The notes beneath the pieces are model-generated. The model saw only the letters and a program-made list of their open reading frames with translations, ran no database searches and was not told where the DNA came from. A stretch of 64,000 nt of DNA from CAVSWT01 sp963731745 (lineage in GTDB: Bacteria; Bacteroidota; Ignavibacteria; Ignavibacteriales; Ignavibacteriaceae), in the NCBI GenBank assembly GCA_963731745.1, contig CAVSWT010000010.1:496001-560000 (forward strand), in the 5' to 3' direction. Position numbers and translations under genes: made by a program. Position 1 is the stretch's first letter. Every line of letters starts with the position of its first letter. This document shows, in pieces, positions 46,706 to 57,232 of this stretch.

Positions 46706-49700
46706 TTGAAAATTAAAATTATTTTGCTTTTGATTGTATCATTTTTCTTTTCAATAAATGCACAGTCAATTAATAGCAGCTTTACAACTTTTACTGAATT
46801 AGACGGTGTGCCTTCCAATAGCACATGGACAATTCTGCAGGATCATTTAGGGTATATATGGATTGGTACCATCAATGGTTTATCAAGATTTGACGGATAT
46901 GAATTTCTCAATTTTAGTCCGGTTCAAAAAGATACTAATTTTTTACAATCCCCAATTGTTACATCCTTGTTTGAAGATTCCAAATTCAATTTGTGGATTG
47001 GTGCTGTTGGAGGCATCACTAAATTTGATAGAGTAAATGAAACCTTTAAATTTTATCCGATTTTTAATTTTTCCCAAAATGAAGGGCGCACATTATTTGT
47101 TTCAGACATTGTGGAAACATTGCGAGGCGACATACTATTCACAGTTTTTGACTTTTATTTTAATGAAGTTAATTATGGACTTTATACCATTCCAAAAGTC
47201 TCGAATGAAATAAAAAGAGTAAGCGATGAAAAAACTAAAGGCCTGTGGCAAATTATAAAATTTGGAAATGATAATTTTTATATTGCTGGTGACAAAGGGT
47301 TTGGGGAGTACAACAATTCAAAAAATACTTTTCATTGGTTTCCATTTAAAAATCCAACAACCGTAGTAACAATTTGTCACGATCATGATTCAAGATATTG
47401 GCTGGGAACATTTGATAAAGGATTAATAAATTACGACACCAATGATAGTACTTATTTTTCTTATCCTTTAGTCAACCAACGTACAAGCAATAATGATTAT
47501 TTTGTGATTAATAAAATTATCAAAGACCAAAACAATAATATTTATTTTACCTCCAACAACGGCTTATATTTCTTTGATGCTTTTTCCAAAACATTAGCTG
47601 GTACAAAAAGCAATTTATTAAATCCAACCGCTTTGCATTCTGATAATCTGAACTTTTTAATACAGGACTTTGCGGGATCAATTTGGGTTACCGGTAATGG
47701 TTTGGGGCTTGCAAAGTATGATATTACTAAGAGCAAATTTCATGCATTCACTTCAGCTAATTCTGATGGCTTACCGAATGGTTGGGTAAATGCATTAATT
47801 GAGAATACAAACAAAAATTTGTTATTCAGTATTTCATCAGGTATCATAACAGAATTTAATAAAAAAGATGAAAGCTTTATAAATCACAATGTGGCGATAC
47901 CATCTGCAATAAATGATTTTCTAATTGATCATAAAAAGCAAATATTGATTGGTGCTGCAAATGGCGTTTACAAATTAAATAATAATAACTGGACAATTGA
48001 AAAATTAAATATTGCTGTTGATTTTGAAAGTACCGGTCTGTATAAACTTTTTGAAGATAGTGAAAACAACTTTTGGATTGGTACTAACAACTGCTTATAT
48101 AGATTTGATAATAATTTTACACACCCATCTAAAATAGATTTCGAAGCGTTAGGGTTAGGAAATAATTTTAGTAATCAAGTTCACATAATTGAAGAAGACA
48201 ATAATAAAAATATATGGATAGGTTCTGATAATGGATTGTATAAATATAATCTTTTTGAAAAAAAATTTATACGGATTGGTTTTTCTTCAGATTCACTAAA
48301 AGCATTAAATTCTCAAGACGTAAACGCTATATATTTAGGTAAAAATAATAAAATTTGGATTGGTACCTGGATTGGTGGATTAAATTGTTATGATCCTAAA
48401 ACTGAAACCTTTGAATCTTATACAAAAAAAGATGGACTAAATTCATACGCTGTTCAAGGCATTTTGGGAGATGAAGAAAATAATACACTGTGGTTAAGTA
48501 CTTTTAATGGAATTTCCAGATTTAATATAAGTGATAAATCATTTAACAATTTTGGTGTTGAAGATGGCATAAGCAGCAGTCAATTTTCAGATGGGAAGGC
48601 AGTTAAAACTTCTGATGGAGAATTGATATTCGGAGGCTCAAATGGTTTTACAATGTTTAAACCAGGCGAGATCAAAAATAATATATTGCCACCAAAAGTA
48701 TTCTTAACAGATTTTAAATTGTTTAATGAATCTGTGAAACCTGGTGAAAATTCGCCGTTAAAAAAACCAATTTATCAAACGAAAAAAATCACTCTAAACT
48801 ATGATAATAATGATATTGAATTTGATTATTTAGCAGCTCATTATGTAGATCCGAAAAAAAATCAGTATGCATATAAATTAGAAAATTATGAAGACGATTG
48901 GCGAAATGTAGGAAATCAAAGAGCTGCCATATTCCCTAATCTTCCTCCTGGTAAATATACATTTCACCTAAAAGCTTCAAATAATAATAATGTATGGAAT
49001 GAAACAGGCATTTCAGTTGAAATTGAAATTCTTCCTCCTTGGTGGAGAACCTGGTGGGCTTACGCAATTTATTTATTTGGTTTCGTCGGTGTTCTTGGAG
49101 GAGCTAGAAAATTTGAGCTGGATAGAAGGAAAGAAAAAGAAAATAAAAAAATTCTTCAGCTTGAAAACGAGAGACAAACAAAAGAACTTGAAGAAGCACG
49201 ACAACTGCAACTGTCAATGCTTCCCAAAACAATTCCCTCTCTTCCCCATCTTGATATTGCTGTTTACATGAAAACAGCTACAGAAGTAGGCGGCGACTAT
49301 TATGATTTTAATGTTGGCTTAGATGGTACTCTCACTGTTGCTATTGGTGATGCAACCGGACATGGAATGAAAGCTGGAACAATCGTTTCAATGACAAAAG
49401 CTTTATTTGCTTCCGGAAGTTCAAAACTTGACATGCAAACATTTTTTAGTCAAAGCAGCGAAGCACTAAAAGAAATTGAACTTGGAAGACTAATGATGGC
49501 ATTTATGATGATTAGAATAATTGATCATAAACTTGAAATATGTAATGCTGGTATGCCGCCCCTTTTTATTTACAGAAAAAATATAAACGAAGTTGAAGAA
49601 ATAATATTGAATGGAATGCCATTAGGTGCAATAAAAAACTTCCCTTATGAAATAAGCGAAACAGAAATTTCATCTGGTGATACTTTGCTATTACTAAGTG

Positions 49701-49891
49701 ATGGCCTGCCTGAATTAAAAAATAAAGATGAAGAATTATTTGGTTACGAGCGTGTTAATAAATTCTTCAAATCAATTGCAGATAAAAAGACGGAAGAAAT
49801 TATTACATATTTAAAAGAAGAAGGCATCGATTGGATTAAGGGAAAAGAACCTGATGATGATGTTACGTTTGTCGTTATTAAAGTTAAATAG
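46706..49891 (+). CDS. Beta-propeller - Y_Y_Y - TM - SpoIIE phosphatase sensor
   Basis: Same layout as the first array sensor but without the inserted domain. 1061 residues: signal peptide (KIKIILLLIVSFFFSINAQS), propeller repeats (GYIWIGTINGLSRFDGYEF to about 650), Y_Y_Y (about 700-775), TM (WAYAIYLFGFVGVLGGA, about 784-800), linker ELDRRKEKENKKILQLENE, SpoIIE domain (about 825-1061) with EVGGDYYDFN, GDATGHGMKAG, LLLSDGLPEL and PDDDVTFVVIKVK. The start is a TTG at 46706 with AGGAAG six bases upstream; no ATG precedes the signal peptide. Twelve bases separate it from the next sensor. Confidence 0.93.
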   Translation: MKIKIILLLIVSFFFSINAQSINSSFTTFTELDGVPSNSTWTILQDHLGYIWIGTINGLSRFDGYEFLNFSPVQKDTNFLQSPIVTSLFEDSKFNLWIGAVGGITKFDRVNETFKFYPIFNFSQNEGRTLFVSDIVETLRGDILFTVFDFYFNEVNYGLYTIPKVSNEIKRVSDEKTKGLWQIIKFGNDNFYIAGDKGFGEYNNSKNTFHWFPFKNPTTVVTICHDHDSRYWLGTFDKGLINYDTNDSTYFSYPLVNQRTSNNDYFVINKIIKDQNNNIYFTSNNGLYFFDAFSKTLAGTKSNLLNPTALHSDNLNFLIQDFAGSIWVTGNGLGLAKYDITKSKFHAFTSANSDGLPNGWVNALIENTNKNLLFSISSGIITEFNKKDESFINHNVAIPSAINDFLIDHKKQILIGAANGVYKLNNNNWTIEKLNIAVDFESTGLYKLFEDSENNFWIGTNNCLYRFDNNFTHPSKIDFEALGLGNNFSNQVHIIEEDNNKNIWIGSDNGLYKYNLFEKKFIRIGFSSDSLKALNSQDVNAIYLGKNNKIWIGTWIGGLNCYDPKTETFESYTKKDGLNSYAVQGILGDEENNTLWLSTFNGISRFNISDKSFNNFGVEDGISSSQFSDGKAVKTSDGELIFGGSNGFTMFKPGEIKNNILPPKVFLTDFKLFNESVKPGENSPLKKPIYQTKKITLNYDNNDIEFDYLAAHYVDPKKNQYAYKLENYEDDWRNVGNQRAAIFPNLPPGKYTFHLKASNNNNVWNETGISVEIEILPPWWRTWWAYAIYLFGFVGVLGGARKFELDRRKEKENKKILQLENERQTKELEEARQLQLSMLPKTIPSLPHLDIAVYMKTATEVGGDYYDFNVGLDGTLTVAIGDATGHGMKAGTIVSMTKALFASGSSKLDMQTFFSQSSEALKEIELGRLMMAFMMIRIIDHKLEICNAGMPPLFIYRKNINEVEEIILNGMPLGAIKNFPYEISETEISSGDTLLLLSDGLPELKNKDEELFGYERVNKFFKSIADKKTEEIITYLKEEGIDWIKGKEPDDDVTFVVIKVK

Positions 49892-49903
49892 ATAAAAACT
49901 ACT

Positions 49904-52900
49904 ATGAAGTTACCGAATATGAATCTAGTAAAATACTCTTTAATATTATTAATTGTTATTGCAACGAGATTAGTTGCCCAAATGGATAATATCGAATTTC
50001 ACAGATATACCACTTCCGATGGGCTATCCACTAACTGGAATATAAATGGAATTGTTCAGGATGAAGATGGATATATATGGGTGGCAACATCAGAAGGATT
50101 AAATAGATTCGATGGATACGATTTTAAAGTTTTTCGTTACAATCCGCTTGATAGTATCTCATTAAGGACAAACAATGTTACTTCACTTTTGATAGATAGT
50201 AAAAACAGATTTTGGCTTGCCTCTTTCGGGGCGCCAAACGGTGGGATAAGTCAATGGAATTCGGAAACAGAGACATTCATTAATTATAAACCAGAAGATA
50301 GTGATACAAATTATTTATTCCCCTGGGCTCTCACAAAATTATTTGAAGATAAATCCGGAAATCTCTGGGTTGGTTCTGTGCTAGGATTAGATATTTTTAA
50401 TCCCGAAACAGGCAAGTACTTACATTATACCGATAATAAATCAGAATTCTCTTCATTAAAGAAAAATTATATAACCGCAATCAACCAAGATTCAAAAGGA
50501 AATTTATGGATAGGTACTTTAAATAATGGACTTGTGAAATATAATCCGGTAACCAAAGAATTCCAGAGATTTAAAAAGGAAACCAATAATGAAAAAAGTT
50601 TAATGTCCAATCATGTTAATTCTATTTATGAAGATAAAGAGGGTACATTATTTATTGGAACAAATCTTAGCGGATTTCATATCTATGACTATTCAACTAA
50701 TTCCATAATTAGAATACCGGGAGATTATGCAGACTTTCAAAATTTGAAGGTTCCGGAGAGCAAAGGCCCCGTGTTCGGGCAAGATGGTGCAATTTCAATA
50801 ATCAAACGAACTAAGGACGGAAGCTTTTGGCTTGGGACAACTAATGGAGGTTTAAAAGTTTATGACAGAAATTTTACAAGCTATAATGCCTTCATAAACG
50901 ATCCTTTGGATGAATCAAGCTTAAGCGATGATTATGTAACTACAATTTTTGAGGATAATCAGAATAATATTTGGCTTGGTACAATTTCGCGTGGATTGAT
51001 GAAAGTTGTGCCCTCCAAATCTTTATTCAAACCGGAAGGAAATCAACTCGAACTTCTAAATACATTAAAAGATAAACATATCCGTGCAGTATATGAAAGT
51101 AAGAATGGAACATTATGGATTGGAACAATAGATGGGTTGCTGCTTGAGTATGATCCGCAGAAAAAAATAATTGTAGAATATAATTCAGACCTTGCGCCGG
51201 GTTCGAAAAACAAATTGAGCGGACCTGACATCGATGCAATTTATGAAGACAAAGAAGGAATTATTTGGATAGGCACATTCAGTGGTATTGATAAGATAGA
51301 TACTAAAAACGGAATAATAACCCCTCATATACAAGTAAATTATGAGAATAAACTTTATGATTTCCGAAACGACATTGAATCTATAATTGAGGCTGATGAT
51401 CACAATCTTTGGGTTGCCGTGTGGGACCAAGGTGTATTTAAATTTAACAAGGAGACTTCAGTTATTAAATATTTCGGTTTCGAGGGTTTTGACTCAACAA
51501 GCCTATCTACTAACCAAATATTTACACTCTTTAAATCAAGAAAAGGTGATTTATGGGTGGGAACCTCCGATGGATTAAATTTATTAATCAATGAATCTTC
51601 CAGGACATATAAGCATTATTTATTGGGGACTTCTGTAAGTTCCATTCATGAGGATGCCAACGGCAACTTATGGGCGGGGACAAACAATGGTCTCTATAAA
51701 CTTGATCTCAAAAACAATAATATTCAGCATTATACAAAAGACAAAGGCTTGCCAAGCAATTTAATTGGAGGAATTTTAAGTGATGATGAAAATTATCTTT
51801 GGGTTGGAACCTCTGCTGGGCTGGTTAGATTTAATCCCCGAGACGAAACATTTCTTAAATATGATGAATCAGACGGCGCACAATCAGATCTTTATGAAAC
51901 CGGTAATTCATTCTTCAAAACAAAAAAGGGATTATTATTATTTGGCAGCTTCGATGGTATCACTGTATTCGATCCGGCTAAAATAAAACATAATACTCGT
52001 CCGCCTAAAGTGTTGGTAACTGGCGTAAATATTTTTAATACTGAGAGTAATTCCGAATCTTCATCAAGTCATTGGAAAAATCAAATAAATAAGTCTTTAA
52101 AACTAAATCATTCCCAGAATGAATTAATATTTGAATACGTAGGAATTCATTTTGCCCATCCCTTAAGAAATACTTACCAATATAAACTTGAGCCATACGA
52201 CCAGAAATGGCAGCCGATTACTCAGCAGAGATTAGCAAGATATACAAATTTGGCACCGGGAGATTATGAATTTAAAGTTAAAGCTGCAAATAGCGACGGC
52301 GTGTGGAGTGAAAACTTTGCTTTTATTAAATATTACTATTCTTCCTCCATGGTGGAAAACCTGGTGGGCTTATTCTTTTTATGTTTTAGCATTTGTCGGC
52401 ATACTTGGCGGAGCGAGAAAAATTGAACTCGACAGAAGAAAAGAAAAAGAAAATAAAAAATTCCTTCAGCTTGAAAATAAAAGAAAGACCAAAGAATTAG
52501 AGGAAGCAAGGCAGCTTCAATTATCAATGCTTCCAAAAGCAATTCCTCAACTCCCCCACTTAGATATTGCTGTTTACATGAAAACAGCTACGGAAGTCGG
52601 CGGCGACTATTATGATTTTAATGTTGGATTGGATGGAACACTAACTGTCGCAATAGGTGATGCAACCGGTCATGGAATGCAAGCAGGAACAATTGTTTCA
52701 ATGACAAAAGCGTTGTTTGCTTCCGGAAGTTCAAAGCTCGATATGAAAACATTTTTTAGTCATAGCAGCGATGCATTAAAAGAAATTGAACTTGGAAGAT
52801 TAATGATGGCTTTTATGATGATTAAAATTTATAATCATAATATTGAAATTTGTAATGCAGGAATGCCGCCTCTTTTTATTTTTAGAAAACAGTCAAATCA

Positions 52901-53201
52901 AGTTGAAGAAATAATGTTAAAAGGAATGCCGTTAGGAGCTATGAAAAATTTCCCGTATGAAATAAAGGAAACAGAAATATCTGCAGGAGATACTTTGCTA
53001 TTGTTAAGCGATGGATTTCCTGAATTGAAGAACGAAACCGGGGAACAATATAATTATAGCCGTGTTCGAAAAGCATTTGAATCTGCTGCAGAAAAGCAGC
53101 CGGAAGAAATTATCAGCTATTTAAAGGAAGAAGGCTTTGATTGGATTAAGGGAAAAGAACCTGATGATGATGTAACGTTTGTAGTGATTAAGGTTAAATA
53201 A
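49904..53201 (+). CDS. Beta-propeller - Y_Y_Y - TM - SpoIIE phosphatase sensor, one frameshift
   Basis: Near-identical in layout to the preceding gene. Frame 1 (49904 to about 52320) encodes a signal peptide, propeller repeats (GYIWVATSEGLNRFDGYDF onward) and Y_Y_Y (NLAPGDYEFKVKAANSDGVW). The frame then changes in TTTT at 52321-52324; removing one T gives a continuous ITILPPWWKTWWAYSFYVL transmembrane segment and the linker and SpoIIE domain to 53201 (EVGGDYYDFN, GDATGHGMQAG, LLLSDGFPEL, PDDDVTFVVIKVK). Restored length is about 1098 residues. If the shift is real, a propeller without output and a detached phosphatase would result. Confidence 0.85.
52941..53135 (+). repeat. 195-bp segment nearly identical to 56956-57150
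   Basis: Within the SpoIIE coding sequence, 195 bases match the segment at 56956-57150 at all but two positions, both silent (AGC/AGT Ser and AAG/AAA Lys). Flanking sequence diverges at once on both sides. This is the pattern expected of recent gene conversion or recombination between paralogs. Confidence 0.85.
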
Positions 53202-53228
53202 AAATGTATTCAAAATAGAAACTGAGTA

Positions 53229-55121
53229 ATGAAAAAAATATATATTCTGATAATTTTTTATTCTGTTCTGTGTTCAGGCATTATTGCCCAACCTTTACCT
53301 GACAGTTTGAAAATCCGGTACAATGCAGCAAAGACAGATTCTGCTAAAGGAAAATGTTTGAGTATTTACATGAATACTTTCAATGGTGATTCTTCAGCCT
53401 GGAAAAATATTGTAGCATTGATCGGTTATTTCAAAAAAAATAATGACCAGGTTGGAGAAGATTATGTTCAATTATTTACAGCCTTTAACCTTTCACAAAC
53501 CGGTCAGTTTAATACTGCATTGAACCAGTCACTTCAAATATTATCGAGGTTTGAAGCAAGGCACGATGATTACGGAATAATAAATGCATATCTGAGAATT
53601 GGTGATGCCTTATATTTTTCCGGAGATTTTGGACAGTGCATTATGTATTGTAAAAGGGCAATGTCTCGGGCACTGCTTGCCGGGGATAAAGAAATACTCT
53701 CTTCAATATATAATGAAATTGGCACTGCATATAACGAGATGAATAAGCCTGATTCGGGTTTGATATATGCACAAAAGGCAGTTAATTCTGATTATGAGCG
53801 AAACGATTCATCGAACCTATCCTCTTCAGTCGGCACGTTAGGCGAAAGTTATATTGCCAAAAAAGAATATGATAAGGCGATCCCCTTAATTAAAAAATCT
53901 GCCCGGATTGCAAAAGCTATTGATAAAGATTATACGCTTTCATGGGATCTTAATGACCTCGCACAAATTTTCCTGGAGACAAACCAACTGGACAGCGCAA
54001 GATATTATGCACAGATGGCAGTTGAACTGTCAAGTGAAAATGGTTTTAAAGATCAGGTATTAAGGGCTTATGAATATCTGTATAAGTCATACGAAAAAAC
54101 GGATACTAAAGACAGCGTATATAAATACTTCAGGCTTTCTATCAATACAAAAGATTCACTGTATACCGCTCAAAAGGCAAAGGACATGCAAACATTCAGT
54201 TTCCGCGAACAAATTCGCCAGCAGGAAATTGAACAGGATAAAATACAATTACAAAACAAAATCAGAACTTATGGTTTGATCGCAGGAATAGTTGTGCTTC
54301 TTCTAATAGCTTTTCTACTTTTTATAAATAACCGTAGTCGTAAAAAAGCAAATGCGGCACTTCAAAAACAGAACGAGGTTATTCACTTAGAGAATGAACG
54401 CAAATCAAAAGAACTTGAAGAAGCACGCCAGCTTCAGCTTATCAATGCTTCCAAAAGAAATTCCTTCACTCCCCCATCTTGATATTGCGGTTTACATGAA
54501 AACTGCTACTGAAGTCGGCGGAGATTATTATGATTTTAATGTTGGTTTAGATGGAACACTAACTGCTGCAATTGGTGATGCAACCGGGCATGGAATGAAA
54601 GCAGGAACAATTGTTTCGATGGCAAAAGCTTTGTTTGATTCCAACAGTTCCAGGCTGGATATGAAAACATTTTTTGTCCAAAGCAGCGCAACATTAAAAG
54701 GTATCGAACTTGGAAGATTAATGATGGCATTTATGATGATTAAAATTAAAAATCAATTCTCTGGAAATTTGTAATGCCGGTATGCCTCCTCTTTTTATCT
54801 ATAGAAAACAATCAAACAAAGTTGAAGAAATATTATTAAAAGGAATGCCTTTAGGTGCAATAAAAAACTTTCCGTATGAAATAAGAGAAACAGAAATTAT
54901 CATCAGGCGATACTTTCTAATGCTGAGTGATGGCTTACCTGAATTAAAAAATGAAAATGAAGAATTATTTGGTTATAGCCGTGTTACCAAATTCTTTAAA
55001 TCAATTGCAGATAAAAAGTCCGAAGAGATAATCTACCTATTTAAAAGATGAAGGCTCTCGCTGGGTGAATGATAAAGACCCTGATGATGATGTAACATTT
55101 GTGGTAATTAAGGTTAAATAA
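53229..55121 (+). pseudogene. TPR - TM - SpoIIE phosphatase sensor, multiply frameshifted
   Basis: Signal peptide (about 1-20), tetratricopeptide-like helical repeats (about 60-310; GIINAYLRIGDALYFSGDFG, SSVGTLGESYIAKKEYDKA), one TM (about 347-367, LIAGIVVLLLIAFLLF) and then the same linker and SpoIIE module as its neighbours. The phosphatase part is broken by about five single-base changes relative to paralogs: insertions near 54441, 54757-54764, 54899 and 55034, and a deletion near 54914. All PP2C motifs (EVGGDYYDFN, GDATGHGMKAG, MLSDGLPEL, PDDDVTFVVIKVK) are still recognisable when frames are joined. Either a recently inactivated gene or uncorrected consensus errors in a repeated sequence. 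Confidence 0.8.
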
Positions 55122-55162
55122 AAATGTATTAATTACTAGCTTCTATAATTATTAATATTATT

Positions 55163-57216
55163 ATGAAAAAACTATTTCTATTATCTCTTTTGTTTACTAT
55201 CTCAACTTTAAGCCAAACGTCAGATACTACTTACATTAATGGGGATAGCTTAAATTCAAATAATATTCAAATCTTTAAAAAATGGGACTATCATCCTGGT
55301 GATGACAGCACCTGGAGGCAAGTTAAATTTTCTTCTGTTAGCTGGGAGGCAGCTGATTGCAGATTAAACCTCGACTCAATAAAAGCTAATAATTGGGATG
55401 GAATTGGCTGGTTCAGAAAAACTGTCCGGATAGATTCTTCTTTGATGAATAAAACTATAGCTATGACACTTAACCATTACGGAGCTTCCCAATTATACGT
55501 TAATGGAAAGCTTATTAATAGTTTTGGAAAAGTTTCAAAAAATAGTGAAGGGGAAGAAATTTATTACTCTAACAGTGAACCTATAATAATAAATTTTGAT
55601 TCGAGCTCTTTATATTTGATTGCAGTCAGGTACTCCAATCATTTACCGATTGAACATCCATATTTGTATAAAAGATTCAGAAACACGGGGGGGTTTTATC
55701 CTACATTTAAAAGTTTGAGTGAAGCAAATAATTATTACGGAGTTACACAGGCAAATAGTACCGCTACAGCTGCATTTATATGTGCAATATTTTTATCCAT
55801 TTCGGTAATCTATTTTTTGTTGTTCCTGTTTTACTCCAGCCAAAAAGAATATCTATACTATTCAATATTCACATTTTCATTGTCTTATCTCTTTTCTGCA
55901 AGTGCACTTACTAACATCCTTCATTCAAGTATAATTTATTTTTTCGTAGATTCAACAATTAGCTGGGTTTTTCAACTTGCACTATTTATCAGTCTTCTGG
56001 CCTTTCTCTATCAAATATTTTATCAAAGGTTACTAAAGCTTTATCGTTACTTATTGGTCTTAGCAATTACGGTTTATATCCTCCAGTTCTTCAATTCCCT
56101 AGGAACTATTCCTGAATATATATTGGGAACCATAGTTGTTTTTATCTCAATAGAAATACTCAGAGTTATTTTACTATCGATAAAACATAAAAAAAATAAT
56201 GCATGGGTTATCGGTACAGGTTTATGTGTTTTTGCAAGTGGAATATTAATCATATTTATCCTTAACATACTTTTTGGAAAAGTCAATTTAAATGGATTAT
56301 ATGGACTAGTATTTTTATTCAGCGTACCATTATCAATGTCAATCTACCTTGCACGAAGTTCGTCTCAAACAAATAAAAATTTGGAAATTCAATTAACAAA
56401 CGTTCAAAAGCTTTCAGCAGAGGCAATTGAACACGAGAAAAGGACGTCCAAATTAGAATTGGAATCACAATTAATTAAATTAGAAAATGAACGTAAAAGC
56501 AAAAGAATTAGAGGAAGCAAGGCAGCTTCAGTTATCAATGCTTCCAAAAATAATTCCTCAACTCCCCCACCTAGATATTGCTGTTTACATGAAAACAGCT
56601 ACGGAAGTCGGCGGCGATTATTATGATTTTAATATTGGATTTAGATGGAACACTAACTGTAGCTATTGGTGATGCAACAGGCCATGGAATGAAAGCCGGA
56701 ACAATTGTTTCAATGACGAAAGCATTATTTGATTTCAAACAGTTCAAAGCTTGATATGAAAACATTTTTTAGTCATAGCAGTGATGCATTAAAAGAAATT
56801 GAACTTGGAAGATTAATGATGGCTTTTTTGATGATTAAAATTAATAATCAGAATACTTGAAATTTGTAATGCAGGAATGCCTCCTCTTTTTATCTACAGA
56901 AAAAATACAAATGTAAGTTGAAGAAATAATGTTAAATGGATTGCCGCTAGGTGCAATGAAAAATTTCCCGTATGAAATAAAGGAAACAGAAATATCTGCA
57001 GGAGATACTTTGCTATTGTTAAGTGATGGATTTCCTGAATTGAAGAACGAAACCGGGGAACAATATAATTATAGCCGTGTTCGAAAAGCATTTGAATCTG
57101 CTGCAGAAAAGCAGCCGGAAGAAATTATCAGCTATTTAAAAGAAGAAGGCTCTCGCTGGGTTAATGATAAAGACCCCGATGATGATGTAACATTTGTTGT
57201 AATTAAAATAAAATAA
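55163..57216 (+). pseudogene. 7TM-DISM sensor - SpoIIE phosphatase, multiply frameshifted
   Basis: Signal peptide; an extracellular beta-sandwich of the 7TMR-DISM type (about 30-180; WFRKTVRIDSSLMNKTIAM, ASQLYVNGKLINSFGKVS); about seven transmembrane helices (about 200-400); a coiled coil (LELESQLIKLENERKSK); then the array-type SpoIIE domain. From 56501 the frame breaks about five times by single-base insertions (near 56501-56504, 56641, 56734, 56854, 56914), then stays open from about 56929 to 57216 (LLLSDGFPEL, PDDDVTFVVIKIK). All insertions lie upstream of the 195-bp segment shared with the gene at 49904. Same alternatives as the preceding gene. Confidence 0.8.
56956..57150 (+). repeat. 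195-bp segment nearly identical to 52941-53135
   Basis: Partner of the segment described at 52941; two silent differences in 195 bases, with divergence at both edges. It lies just after the last frameshift of this gene, and is the only part of its phosphatase domain that reads cleanly. Confidence 0.85.
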
Positions 57217-57232
57217 TAATAAGAGGTAATCC

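Noticed and set aside
49904..57216. Insertion sequences as the cause of the frameshifted SpoIIE genes
   Set aside because: No transposase, terminal inverted repeats or target duplications were seen; the lesions are single-base indels.
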